Shown one piece after another: positions 50,020 through 61,352 of a stretch of 64,000 nt of DNA (positions within the stretch are counted from its first letter, which is position 1; every line of letters starts with the position of its first letter). A program made the position numbers and the translations under genes. The stretch is taken from assembly GCA_004123355.1 (NCBI GenBank), contig SCHM01000003.1:4049058-4113057 (forward strand), written 5' to 3'. A model generated the notes under the pieces. It was given only the letters and a program-made list of their open reading frames with translations. It was not told the origin of the DNA and made no database searches. Source of the stretch: Amphirosellinia nigrospora. Its lineage: Eukaryota; Ascomycota; Sordariomycetes; Xylariales; Xylariaceae.

Positions 50020-51545
50020 CTAAACGGCGCTGCGGATGCTCAGGTTGTCTTCTCTAAAGATTAACAGAGCCAGTTTATGTCTCACGAATAGACCAAACAA
50101 CCCCACCAGCGTCTGCATCACGGTGATTTCTATCGCCAAGGTATCCTCTCTCATCGGTCCTCGCCAGACCAACCATAGGTTGAGGATAGTGAAGTTGCTC
50201 GTCTCTTCTATTCGACCCTCTTCATCTTGCTTAAGCCACAGGAGCTTGAACTGGGCCAGCAGGCGCAAGACCTGCGCAATTACGGGATGTGGCTGTTTTT
50301 CCTTGTCCCACTTGGTGACGCTGGGCTCCAGTAGCCCTGTCCGAGCATTGAAATGGGGCAGGCGATGCCGGGGGCACGGGACCAGACCGAACAGCTGCGG
50401 GACGCTGTAGACGAAATTGAAGATTTGAGGGATTAGTAAGAGAATCAAAGTCTTGGAAAAGTGGCCGAGAATGCTGACGACGACGAAGATCATGCCAGCA
50501 AAGTAACAGTACGTGTCTCCCACGAAGACTTTGGCCGGTACCAGTTATGGTAGAGCAGCGCGAAGCTCACGCCCAGGAAGGGTAGCAGGAAGAACAGAGA
50601 GAATAAGTGAGAGTCGGTCGCCGGATGGGGATATGGGGTGAACAGGTAGAGCGCGTCGTTTGAAGACTAGCAAAAGCGCAATGACGATGCTCTGCGTGAC
50701 CTCGATACCGTTTATGCCAGCGAGAATATTGATACTATTCGGACTAAAGATGCAAAAGGCGGCCATATACAGGTAGTAGAGTATGCCGAGATCGAACAGT
50801 TCGCGGCCGACGTAGGGCTGGAGGAAGGTGGGCAGGACGACGGAGGTAACGCCGAAGTCGACGAAGTAAATAATGAGGAGCGGGATCGAGGCGAAGGCGG
50901 GGATGAAGAACTTGTGTCGCCAGCGAATGTCGAAGAGGTCGTCGCCAATGCCGAGGAGGGTGATGCTCTGGAGGGAGATGATTGCCGACAGGAAAGACGC
51001 CAGCTGCAGAGAAATGGGACACCGGTCAGTAGACAGTTCTCCTCTTCATGTGCGCGCGCGTCTGCGTATATTATATATAGATATATATATATATATATAT
51101 CTGACATACCTTGCTATGCGGGAACTTGTGCAGCAACCTCCCCTTCTCGACGAACTCGACGTTCATGACCACATCTCGGTTTCCACCACCACTAGTAGCG
51201 ACGACGATATCCTTGTAGAAAGGGAAGGGAATGAAGACGATGATGGTCAAGAGGTAGACGATGGCGCAGATGGCGCCCATGCACTCGGGCAGGTAGTGGC
51301 TGTTATTGACCTTGGACAAGTCGCGACCCTTTAATCCAGCCTTGATGAAGGTTGGGCCGAGCCACCTGATGGTGGCGTACGTGGCCGCGAAGGCGAAGCC
51401 GCTGAGAGCAAGAGAGGCCACCAAGGGCTCACCGTCGCCGTCCAGGGTTCTAACAAAGACAGCGACGCAGACGAGCGACAGGGCCGAGAGATTGACGGTT
51501 TCTGTGCGTGAAAGTGCCGTCCGTCGATACTACTTGGTTGGCCAT
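50020..51545 (-). CDS. ALG7: UDP-GlcNAc:dolichyl-phosphate GlcNAc-1-phosphotransferase (N-glycan first step)
   Basis: ER multi-pass enzyme, target of tunicamycin. Exon 1 (51545 to about 51111) includes [35 protein letters not shown] and [19 protein letters not shown]. The intron (about 51110-51005) contains an (AT)n microsatellite. Exon 2 begins [20 protein letters not shown], followed by [20 protein letters not shown] (Asp-Asp site), then [35 protein letters not shown] and [12 protein letters not shown]. It ends near [12 protein letters not shown]. One-base shifts: near 51510 (before TVNLSAL), 50670 ([20 protein letters not shown]) and 50537 ([15 protein letters not shown]). Essential in all fungi examined, so the shifts are most likely sequence errors. 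Confidence 0.93.
51058..51103. repeat. (AT)n microsatellite inside ALG7 intron
   Basis: TATATATAT-type run at about 51072-51100, followed on the plus strand by TCTGACATAC at the intron's 5' donor end (minus-strand donor GTATGT). Confidence 0.8.
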
Positions 51546-52040
51546 GTTGGAGGGTTGCGCATCGTTGGTTTTCGCTCGAAAGTGAAGACGGAAAGAAGCG
51601 AGGGTAGGGTTAGAGGAAGTACAGAAAAGAAGCAGAGGAGCCTTCACATGTTGGAAAGTAGTCGTTAGTGGGGTTACTCGATTTACGAATAACGTTGTCG
51701 CAAACAAAAGTAGCAGAGCAAGCAGTGGTGTCGTGGCCTCAATTGTCTTACAAGGCTGAGCTTAGCCTAAGCTGCCGCTAACACCCGCTAATCCTGGCAA
51801 GCGTGGCCATCCCTGCGTGCTGTGACGGGATATGTTGCAGGGGGTTTTATTTTAGTATGTTTTCTCCACCGCCAATCAGCTCGTGCATTTCATTGTAATA
51901 CATAATAGCTCGTGCATCACGGCATTGGCTACATTGGAACATATATATACCTCGACTTTTGCTTAATAGGAAGAGGTTCCGTCGGGATCCTGCATCGAAT
52001 CATAAAAATGTGAACAATATACCACCAGCTTCACTCCAAT
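51546..52040. other. ALG7 upstream region
   Basis: Promoter of ALG7 (reads leftward) and 3' flank of the Cys-rich gene. No gene is seen. Confidence 0.45.
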
Positions 52041-54012
52041 TCACAAGTCCAATTCCTCGGGAGTTGTGTCAGCGCTTTCAACTTCTACTTGTGACGAAGT
52101 GAGTGACAATGAAGCCTCGTCGTGGTTGATTCTGCTCGTGGAGACCACTGTTCTGCTCTTTGTAGTGTAGCGCGAGAGCGCGGCTGTGGTGTACCGTGAC
52201 ACGGCCTCGCTTGTCTTCTTGCTCAGCTGAGAGATGTTGCTCTGTTCTGGCAGAATCTCGACAATGTCCTCTTTGGGATCCGGGACTTGTGAAACACTAT
52301 CACCCGGAGCTGTGAGCTCGGCAATACTCTTTCTAGGCTCTGGGATTTGGGGAGCTTTGTCTCCTGGGGGCGTGGTTTGGGCAGTTTTCCTTTTGGGGAG
52401 TCTAGATAGCAAGGCGGAGAGTGCTAGGCTTGCTGCTGCTAATAGAAGCATGGTGCTATATGAAAGAGGACTGCTCCAATTATCTGTGTTATCAGGTAAT
52501 GAGTTTTCTGGTGTAGAAGTGTCTGGTGAAGCATTATCTGGCGAGGTATAAGGCGACGAGAGATCGTTGGGCGAGACATTTTCCGGCGAGACATTTTCCG
52601 GCGAAACATTTTCAGGTAAAGAAGAGGCATTGTTGGTAGAGGGAAGAGCATGCGGAGAGGTTGGAACACTTAGGTTACTCGCATTTTCTGGTGAACCAAG
52701 ACGAGGCGGTATGAATTAGCTATCTGCTCTCTTTACATGATAAAGGAAATGCAGCCGAGTTTCCTAAGATGAAGAAAAAGAAAAGTATAATTCCACGATT
52801 ATTGTGTCCTAGCTAGTCCAATCGTTTACCGTGGACATCCTATCTCGAGTAGCCCAAGGCCAGATAAAAATTCCAAAGATTTATTTACCTTTCTTCGAGC
52901 AACCCGCCTTGCTGCAGTCAATCTTATTGCAGCACTGATCTCCACTCTTCCAGATGCAGTTATTCGCGTCAGACTTGAGGTCGCACGGCACCTCAGTAAA
53001 CTCAAACTCCACACACATCTGCGGGTCTTGAGTATAAAACGTCAGTGCCGGTGTGATGGCGGGACAGGCTGGGCCAATGCCCTCGGTGAATCCGCCCAGG
53101 CAGTACTTCCCGCAAGGCCACTTGCTGATAGAGAAGTGGCCAGCCGTGGAGAAAATAGGGGTGCGGCCGATGTGCCCTCCGTTGATGGCGTGGATGAGCC
53201 ATTGGTTTTTGTTGGCGCCGGTGGCCAGATCGCCGTAGGTGTCGCGGATGTAGACCTCGGTTGATGGGTTTACCGCCTTCCCGGGGGTACACTTCTCGTC
53301 GAGACAGAGCTGGAACTTGCCGTATCGTTGGGTCATGGCCTCAGGGGCTGCGTAATAAACATTGTCACCGGCGAGACCGAGTCTGTTGCCGTTGTTGGCT
53401 TTGAAAACGTAGCATTTGCCTGCTATAGGTTAGTTCTCATCTGATCTAGAGTAGCGACAAAGCGTGTTCATCGTTGTAATTACCAGATTCAAGACCAGAA
53501 GAACATTCTCCGTCCTCACAGTTATCGGAATTATCAGGCGTCTTCTCGCAGGTTCCATCAGAACCCTCGGTGGTCCCTTTAGGACAGACACACTTGCCAT
53601 CGACAAGAGCCTTGCCGTTTTTGCAGAACTCCTTACACTGCTTACCATCAAAGGTAAAGCCAGTCGGGCAGCAGTGATACCCACAATGGGAGTCGCCAGC
53701 TAAGTCATGGCCATCAGCACAGCAGTCGAATGCCGTGTCTGGGCTGCCAAGGAGTCGTTGTCCGGCAGCACAGCAAGCAAAATACTTCTTGTCCTCAGAC
53801 AGGGAAGGTGTATAACCGGCTTTGCTACATGTCTTGGTCGTCTGGCAATTTAGACCGTCGTCGCAGTCAGGCTCTTCATATGTAATGGTGTTACCCTTGA
53901 CCTTGGCGCCCGACCCAATCTCATAAGTTGGGATGTTCTTTTGTAGGCCTTGGCGTCAAGGCCTGTTGTGTAGAACAGCAAAGCTAGGAAGCTTAGTGAC
54001 ACGTTCTTCATG
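52041..54012 (-). CDS. cysteine-rich secreted ectodomain joined to PENVS-repeat stalk, membrane segment and tail (predicted)
   Basis: The signal peptide starts MKNVSLSFLALLFYTTGLDA at 54012. One base is missing in the A run near 53945, after which the frame gives YKKNIPTYEIGSGAKVKGN. Exon 1 holds a dense Cys array (CCADGH, HCGYHCCPTGF, CKNGK, CVCPKG). An intron (about 53484-53424) joins to GKCYVFKANNGNRLGL and a second Cys-rich region (ending NKIDCSKAGCSKKG). There a GTAAAT donor at 52888 can splice to an acceptor at 52688. The following open frame to 52041 encodes three PENVS repeats, a Ser/Pro/Thr-rich stalk, hydrophobic MLLLAAASLALSALLSRL and a basic PKRK, then an acidic-ended tail. If unspliced, the protein would stop at 52881. 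No family is recognised. Confidence 0.65.
52560..52620 (-). repeat. 15-base tandem repeat coding PENVS
   Basis: Minus-strand unit GAAAATGTCTCGCCG, about three copies at 52572-52616, translating as PENVS repeats in the stalk exon. Confidence 0.85.
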
Positions 54013-54979
54013 GCGAATGAGTTGATAAGATGCAATTATGGCAACAGCAGCGTAAGAATAATGATTGAAGGAATGGGTAATTGTTTGTATTACCTCTGAG
54101 CTCTATTTCACAACAACCATTGTGCCTTCTTATATTCGTTTCTAGACTACCTAAATGATTCCTCGATGTGCAGGCCCCGGCATCACCGCGTTCAGCTTTC
54201 TACTTTTAATCGATGAAGCTCGTGAATTTCTTCAAGCAACGTCGTAGGATCTGGCGATCTGCAATAAATGATGTATATAACCAGCTACGGTCGACTGGGT
54301 GGCAGTATACCCCAGGTTTGTGGCTAGCTGACTCTGCAATTGCTGAATCTCTAATTGGATGCTTGTTAACTGCCAAAACCTGGTTTGCTAGTTCGTAGGC
54401 AGATTCAGGTAGGATGTTGTTACACTCACACTAGTCTCCAACTCCGCATCTGGAAGCGCTCGTCAGCAATATATGTATACATCCCACTATACCAGTCCCG
54501 ACCCAGCTGTCCAGCTCTTCGCCAACTCGATGAGCTTTCCCGATCTAGCAACAACATGGGTTTAACAGCTGGCTGGGTATAGATTAAACTCTCCCGATTT
54601 AGAATAGCAATCCAATCAAGTTTCTTGGCTCATCGCCGAGCACTAAGTGTCGAAGACGTATGGATACTTGACATTCCATGTCCTAATAAGGAGACGTTTA
54701 AGTAGCGACTTCCATATCACTGTGCCACTTATACGTCGTACATGTGTGTTTAGGGAGATCCTATATCAGGTACTATAGGGGTATATACCTCGCCAGTGTT
54801 CCGGGTTGGAAAATCGAGCCTACGTAACTTAGGATTGGAGTTGTGAGAATTAATGGCAGATTATAATTGGTACTGGGCTAGATGTCTATAAATTTCTCAG
54901 CTAGCGATGAGGAACGAGCTCTTCCGTTCTAACATAGGAACTCTCGGTATCCATAGACATAAGCACGTGCTAGGCCACC
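54013..54979. other. intergenic
   Basis: Upstream of the Cys-rich gene and 3' of GH12. Short unsupported ORFs only. Confidence 0.45.
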
Positions 54980-55868
54980 TTAGTTGACCTCGGCATACCA
55001 GTACCAGACATCAAATCGCGCATTACTTCCGGTGAAAGGTTCCGAACCAAATTGGAAGGCTATAGAGATAGAATTAGCTGGGCTTAATTCACACTATTTC
55101 ATTTTATAGAATGTAAAAAGAAACAGGAGAATAAAACATAGAGCAAGAAAACATACTGGTTAGATATTGCTGTGAAGCCGGGTAGCCCTGTGTGTTGGTG
55201 ATGTGGTCGAAGAATGGCTTGATATCGGATTCGAAGGTGGCAATAGGGTTTGGCGCTACGAAGCTGAACACCTTCATGGGGCCGTTGTACCCAATCCATA
55301 GATCCCAGGTTAGTCGCCGACGTTGACGTTTCCGGTGGAGCTACCGATAGGCTGGATGCCGCCCATTCTCCCAATCCTACCAAGTTTAGGTTAGCGTTCG
55401 TGATTCGATACCCATACGTTTGGATAGAAGAAAAAGAGGCAAGCGGGTTGCTCATACCAGACCATGAGCTCGTAGTCCCCGCCGCTCGTAGCGTGGTTCG
55501 GGTCCGCGACGTGAATAGATCGTAGGCGATGTCGGCGCGGATGTTGTCTCCGAGGTAGCGCCACTGGGCCTTGGTCGGCATGCTGCCGATGGTGTTGATC
55601 GTCTTCTTGGTCGGCAGGTCGCGTCCGGAGTAAGGGTAGGACTTGACGTTATTGTCGCCGCCAGACCAATTCCACTCAGTGTGCCATTGGACACCCGGGT
55701 TCAGGTTTTGGATGTCGACATAGGTGCACTGGCTGCCGGTTCCAGCAGACTGCCCCAGGCGTTGTTGTTGAAATTGTACCCATTGGCATCGAAATAGCTG
55801 TATTGGCCGCAGAGGGACTGGGCCCAGGCTAGAGGCAGCAGACTTGAGAAGGCGAGCAGCGACTTCAT
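54980..55868 (-). CDS. secreted glycoside hydrolase family 12, xyloglucan-specific endoglucanase type
   Basis: Extracellular endo-beta-1,4-glucanase or xyloglucanase. Signal peptide MKSLLAFSSLLPLAWA, then QSLCGQYSYFDANGYNFNNN, SQCTYVDIQNLNPGVQWHTE and WNWSGGDNNVKSYPY. The nucleophile lies in GGDYELMVW, the acid/base in FQFGSEPFTG, and the end is FDVWYWYAEVN. Two introns: about 55457-55379, inside VW|IGRMGGIQPIG, and about 55158-55060, just before FQFGSEP. Three single-base losses: near 55757 (WGQSAGTGSQC), 55512 (FTSADPNHATSGGD-like) and 55318 (GDLTWDLWIGYNGPMKVFSF). Plant-cell-wall attack suits a plant-associated or saprotrophic fungus. GH12 members of both cellulase and xyloglucanase type exist, so substrate is inferred. 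Confidence 0.92.
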
Positions 55869-57397
55869 TGTGATGCGTGGATTGGAATGCGTCTTGGCTT
55901 CATTATACTAAAGATCGTGGTCGGCCAAGGCCTTCTTATATACAGAGTTGATGGCGATCCACTGTAGGAATAGTAGCTCTCAGCTTCCTAAGAGGGAAGG
56001 TCGACGGATGTCCATTTTTTGTTTCAAGCTAATGATAATATTAGTTACGTAGGCGGTGGCGCGCATCCTACGCGCCATCCGTATTCAGCGCGGAGTCTTT
56101 TAACTTGCACTTAGTAATGAACGTGGTAAAGTCAAAGCTCTAGGTAAGACTTTGCGAGGTCAAATCGCCTACCGTTACGAGAGTATCAATCGAAGTCATA
56201 AGCTTAGGCGTAGTCAGCTTGCTGCTTAGGGCTTTTGGAGCTGTTCGATCCAGAAGTCGACTTTCAAGAGGCCTTGAGCAATGCCAGATCCAACTTTGGC
56301 TCTTTACAAGTAGGCAAGATTATAGATTTTATAGTAGTTGTATAGTATATTGGTTGGAGAGTATAGGTAGTACAGAGCGTTACGGCGTAGCAAGCGCCGG
56401 CTAACGACCCGAGGGTGGATTCGATCCATGAACGTTGGTAAATCGACCGCCGGCTCAATTACCAACATGTTGTTTCTGGGGTTGCATTAGCGGATGTATT
56501 TCAACAGTTGTCATTTGACATCTTCCCAAGTGTCGGATAGACTAAACCCAATCCTCATCAAGCATTTGGGCTAGTAATACTAGTATACATGATTGAAAGC
56601 AAGCCAATGGGGATATCTTAAAAAGGGCAATACCGAGGCTTTCCGTATTTCCTCATTTAATCTTACCTGCCAAGTTGAGAAGAACTACGTGTAAGTATGA
56701 GGTGGCCAGCAAGGAAATGCCTACTACATGCGCCTTGTAATCTAGGCCTTCGCATTCTCATGACCCCTACGTAATTTAGAGGCGGTGCTGAACAGGACAG
56801 GGCAGGGCCATATAGAATGAGATTGAGTTACCCTCTCTTACTCCTCCTTCGGTCAGAATGTGTATTACGAAGGTATTAAAAGGGGGAAATAGTGGGTGTT
56901 TGCGGAACGCACGGCTTCGGGTTCATGATGAGGGTTTTCCTCGGTGATTGAATGTAGCCCGGTACGGAGTATAGATGTTCTATAAACGGCCTGTAACGGC
57001 GTGGAGTCGGGACCTTTAACAACATAGCCAAGGTAGGGGTATCAAAGCCCGTACCTGATTGGTCAAGGTTACGTTGGAAACGGCGTATAGAGTCTTATGC
57101 GTGACTGTGCTACGCCACGATGAGTGAGAGGCGAGTTTGGCTTTGAGGATTTATTACCGAAGAAATACTAAATATGAGAAGCAATTATCAACGTAGCATC
57201 CTATCTTTGCCAATGTAGAATTCGCCACTCCCTGCTCGGGCCTTTCACGGTACACGACTCGGCGCCTAACGTCACAGTAGTAGCCTTGAAGCAGCGAAAC
57301 GCGGCCATCCTCCGCGAATTAATGTCTCGCCGAACACGTGCGCCACCAAATGCAGGATGCAGGATGCAGGATGCAGGAAGCAGAAAGAAAAAAGAGC
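55869..57397. other. intergenic with degenerate tRNA-like fragment and 7-base tandem repeat
   Basis: No gene. At about 56400-56460 a minus-strand stretch contains a T-arm-like GGATCGAATCC, but acceptor pairing fails. A (GCAGGAT)n repeat lies at about 57354-57380. Confidence 0.45.
57353..57381. repeat. GCAGGAT tandem repeat
   Basis: Three exact 7-base units and one variant just beyond the 3' end of the oxidoreductase gene. Confidence 0.85.
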
Positions 57398-58939
57398 TTA
57401 CGTGGTGGTGTCAATGTTCGCGTCCCACCAAGCCCTCCAATCAACCGTCTTCCTGTCCCTCCTCGCCTCTTCGGCCGCGAACACCATTGCATGACTGCGA
57501 ATGATCTCCTCCAGACTACATCCGATGAACTCACGCTGGGCTTCCTCGGCCCTCCATCCGCTGTTCTTGACCCTGTCCACCGCGAGCACGAACTGCCTCG
57601 TCAGACCGTGATCACCACCCCCATGGCCGAGGCTTTCCAGTTTGGGTGTGTAAGTCTTTGTCTCGCCCGTCCGAAAGTCCTCGACGGTGATGGTCTTGGA
57701 ATCTGCGTAGATCTCGCCCTCGGTGCCGTAGACGTATGTGTATCTTTGGCATTGCTTCTTGGTCTGCGCAATCATGTGGAACGTCGCTTGTTTGGCGCCT
57801 CGGGCACCCAAGGCATCTTTTGCGGTCGGGCTAGAATGCGGTAGCGGGTCATCCTCCCATGTCATTGTCACGACCTGCTCGTCGCATACGTCGTTATCCG
57901 ACTCGAAGACGCATCGGCCAAACCAATTTTGCCGTCGATTACTTCCTGGGGCGTTGAGTCGTCGTAGTCTTCAGCGAGCACTGATAGCATTGCGCCCCTC
58001 GCCTTGTTCATGTCAGCGCCGTAACTTTCTATGTCCGGAAGGACGATGCTGATCGGCCACCGAATATTGCCGGTTTCGACTCCCATGTGCTTCGGGCCCA
58101 CGTAAACTCGCTTGCTAGAGTATAGGCAGTCGTTCTCGGCGGGACAGCTGAGGCAGTTCGTCGCGTTGCCTGCCGCCTTGGGCTTCCTGCTCTTCCTGAA
58201 AAACTGCAGCGACCCAGTCGACGAGACAGATGTGGGCAGGTGCTCGGGCGCATCCGATCCGGGTGCAGGGGAGCACATGAGCCATAGGAGGATATCAATG
58301 TCATGGCAGCTTTTGGTGAGCAGCGATGGCGCTGTCACAGACTCCTTTCGCCAGTTCCACGCACATAACTATGTGAAAAGTGCCAAAACCCCACCGGCTC
58401 TGTGTGGTGCACGCTGAGTATGTCGCCAATGGCGTTGTCTTGGAGCAGCAGCCTTCGCAGCATCATGTTGTGCGGCGAATAGCGCATCACATGCCCGATG
58501 GAGAATACTTTGGAAGTCTGGAGCTGTGCCATTGTGCGGTATATGGCAGTGCACTGCTCCAGCGTCGTGGCGAGCGGCTTCTCGCACATGATGTGAAGGC
58601 CGAGCGGTGCGAGGGCCATGATCACATCATGATGCATTTCATCTCGCACGCAGATAAAGGCTGCGTCGACGCCTTCCGGAACAGCCTCGCCTGCTGCCTG
58701 TCGCCGGCGCCGATCCGTTTCCCACGTAACATATTCTTTCCAATCCCTAAAACTTGAGCCATCCGAGGGCGACCCAGCCCTACCCATATGAACTTACTCC
58801 CAAAATCAGCACGCTTATAATCGTCGGGCTCTGCGACTGCGGCGATTATACCGTTGCTCGACTGGATAGAGCATCTGGCGTACGTGCGGCCACGAGATCC
58901 GGCGCCGATGACGAGCAATCGCGGAGGCGTTGCGGACAT
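57398..58939 (-). CDS. Gfo/Idh/MocA-family NAD(P)-dependent oxidoreductase, three frameshifts
   Basis: Start chosen at 58939 (MSATPPRLLVIGAGSRGRTY), which puts the Rossmann GAGSRG motif near the N-terminus; an upstream ATG at 59008 is also open. The conserved EKP motif is in LGLHIMCEKPLATTLEQC, and the C-terminal sheet domain carries GHVMRYSPHNMMLRRLL and LLTKSCHDIDILLWLM (typical SHDID). It ends WRAWWDANIDTTT. Frame breaks are single G or A losses near 58788 (FIWGRAGSPSDGSS), 58362 (between HSYVRG and VTAPSLLTKS) and 57928 (GKNWFGRCVFESDND). Substrate is probably a sugar or sugar acid, as in the family. No intron. Confidence 0.9.
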
Positions 58940-60396
58940 CGGGGGTGGGATGGCGGCCGGATTTCGACATCGCCTAGCTTCTGTTCGAGGTCGGCGGACC
59001 TTCATCATCGCGCAGACTGTGGGGCGCCATGGTGCTAGAGTTATAATAGCACGTCGATATAGGATAGTAAGAACAAAGTGCTGATAGATATCTAGTAAAT
59101 ATATATAGGCTACAACTTTCTTTGCTACCTCGCCGTAGCCAGTAGCAAGCCGACGTGCTTACAAACCTAAATCTACCCAGGTATATAGCACGTTCGTATG
59201 GCAAGGAGAGTCGTCTAAAGGAAAGCACATGTGATCGCAAGTACTTTATCACATCACATCAACCTTGGAAGTGGGTGGTTGACGAGTGGATGCCAATCGA
59301 TAGCTAATTAGTACGAGCTTGCAGCGGAGACATATCTATGTAGAGTAGGCTGGTTCTTTTGGAGCGTAACGGCGCTGGCACTACTTCTTGGTCCATCTCG
59401 TAGTCACTTGTTTATTGCTGCGTGGTGCTCTCTCTATTGGTCGTCACAACACGGTTCTACTACATTTATAACCACTATTCCGGTTTCATCGGGGAGCCCA
59501 CTTGAGGGATGTGGGAGGAACGTGGTACGCGGCATGCCACATGATTGATCAATCCGGCGATTCCGAGGATCCTTAAATACACGCAGACTCACAAGACTAA
59601 TAATGATGGTGATACCATCTGTAGCAAAAGTACGATTAGTACTCTCTCTACAATCCTTGACCACCTGAACAAGAGCGCGGGCTAAGGGACAAAAGAACCC
59701 AGCTCCCATTATCGATATAAGTGAAGCGCGCACAGACATCCGTTTTCAGCTTACCGAATGAAAGAGATAACGCCAAAAAAGAACTGGACGAGTAGGGATT
59801 TGAACCTTAGGCCTCTCACATTTTCTCTGCCTCAATAACTACACTAACTGTAGACACGATATCATGCAAATATGTATGCAAAGCGATCGAGGCAGTCTAT
59901 TAGAATATCATGTGAAACGGCGTGGAAATTAGGTGGGGGGCGTGTAATGCCGAGAACGTAATTGGTCTTGTGCCGCGAGTCAGCGCGGGGTAACTTTGGT
60001 GGCGTATATGTAGGATCGAATGACTTGCATTTTATAAGTCAATTATAAATATACATACAAAGGTTACCTATCATAATTTCTACAACTGGCGATATCAAAT
60101 TATGTTTAAATCGTCATAGTTAATTGACCGTTATATCGCCACAGTTACCCGTGTGCGATGGGTTAGTACAAATAGCCCTGATAACATGTACCTATTACTT
60201 CCAAGAACCCACATCAATAAGACGCCTGGAGCACTGAAATTGAGTTGTGATATGTATACTTATCTAAAAACTGTATACAACGATGATTTCATTTCGACCC
60301 GTAATTTATCGTAGACAGCATAGTTGGTCGGTATGAGTAGGGACCTAGGGTTGCTGTTGTTGTTGCCCCTGATTCTCGGTTCCTCCTTCACTGAAT
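58940..60396. other. intergenic with a degenerate tRNA-like sequence
   Basis: No gene. At about 59790-59860 the minus strand shows GGTTCAAATCCC, as in a T arm, and a D-arm-like AGTGTAGTT, but the acceptor and anticodon stems do not pair. A 101-codon minus ORF at 59434-59739 is not supported. Confidence 0.4.
59785..59862 (-). pseudogene. possible tRNA pseudogene or tRNA-derived fragment
   Basis: The T-arm-like sequence TAAGGTTCAAATCCCTA and following CTCGTCC resemble a tRNA 3' half. The 5' half AGTTAGTGTAGTTATTGAGG resembles a D arm. No complete cloverleaf forms, so this is at most a relic. Confidence 0.3.
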
Positions 60397-61352
60397 TTAG
60401 GGCTTATACGACTCGACGTCAGCCGGAAGGGCCAGCTGTTTCAGACCTTCATTTCTGCTTTGGATGGCATGCTGAGCGCTAGGCCGCTCCTCAATCTTCT
60501 TGTACCATGCCTCATAATGAGGATACTTGCCCTATCTCATAAGTCAGCAAAGCCGAAATCTCCCAAAAAGGGGGGAGTAAACAGGAATCCGAGAAAATGT
60601 GAGATACTGACCTTCGGGATGGCGGCGCCGAGCCTGGTCATCGCGAAGTCGACGATCTGCTCCCAGATAAACCAGCTCAGGTCCGCGACCGTCAGCTTGT
60701 CGCCCACGAGCCAGACGTCCTTGTCCGCCACCTTCTCGCCCTGCTTCTCCCCGGCCTGGCGGGAGAGGTGCAGGTCGACGACCGAACGGACGCGCTCTGC
60801 CTCTTTCCAGTAGCGCTCGACTGCCGAGGGCAGTTTGTCGTGGTGGAAAAAGGCGAACCAGACACCTTGTCCATAGTACGGACCTTGGCCTAATATTTAC
60901 GTCACGTCAGTCGCGGAATCAACCTAATGATAGTTGTGTGATCCTGAGGAGGAGGGGGGAAAGGGGGGGGGCTTGATGATGGCGTGAGCTTGTTGTGGGA
61001 TAAAATTCCTAACCTGAAATCTGGTACGCGATCCACTGCCTGGTGTGGTGTCTCTCGGCAAAAGTGTCGTAGGAGATCTTGTGGTCCTTGTCGTATTGCT
61101 CGACGAGATACTCGATGATGGGACCGGATTCCCACAACGTGAGGTCCGTGTTAGGGTCGTGGATGGCGGGGACGCGGCCGTTAGGATTGACCTTGAGGTA
61201 TGCCTCGCCCTTCATCTCGTCGAACTCGACGAGCTTGAAGTCGTACGGCAGACCCAGCTCCTCGAGCACCATCCGCACTTTAAGGGGTTTGGCCCAATCG
61301 TGTGGCCCCAGACGGTGATGGGCTTGAGGGTGCTTTGAGTGTTGGATGCCAT
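60397..61352 (-). CDS. glutathione S-transferase (fungal Ure2p-like / Gtt1 type)
   Basis: Three exons starting at 61352 (MASNTQSTLKPITVWGH). The thioredoxin-fold part follows: GPNPLKVRMVLEELGLPYDF after a one-base A loss near 61282, then the cis-proline motif NPNGRVPAIHDPNTDLTLWE, SGPIIEYLVEQYDKDHKI and RQWIAYQISG. Exon 2 starts GPYYGQGVWFAFFHHDKLPS and carries the helical domain with DVWLVGDKLTVADLSWFIWE. Exon 3 begins YPHYEAWYKKIEERPSAQHA and ends ESYKP. The TIGPN residues take the place of a catalytic Ser/Tyr, as in Ure2p-like GSTs. Detoxification or redox role inferred from the family. Confidence 0.92.

Noticed and set aside
56395-56465. tRNA-like T-arm on the minus strand
   Set aside because: T stem pairs only 3 of 5 and no acceptor stem exists.
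59434-59739. 101-codon minus-strand ORF
   Set aside because: No family features, and its composition matches surrounding non-coding DNA.
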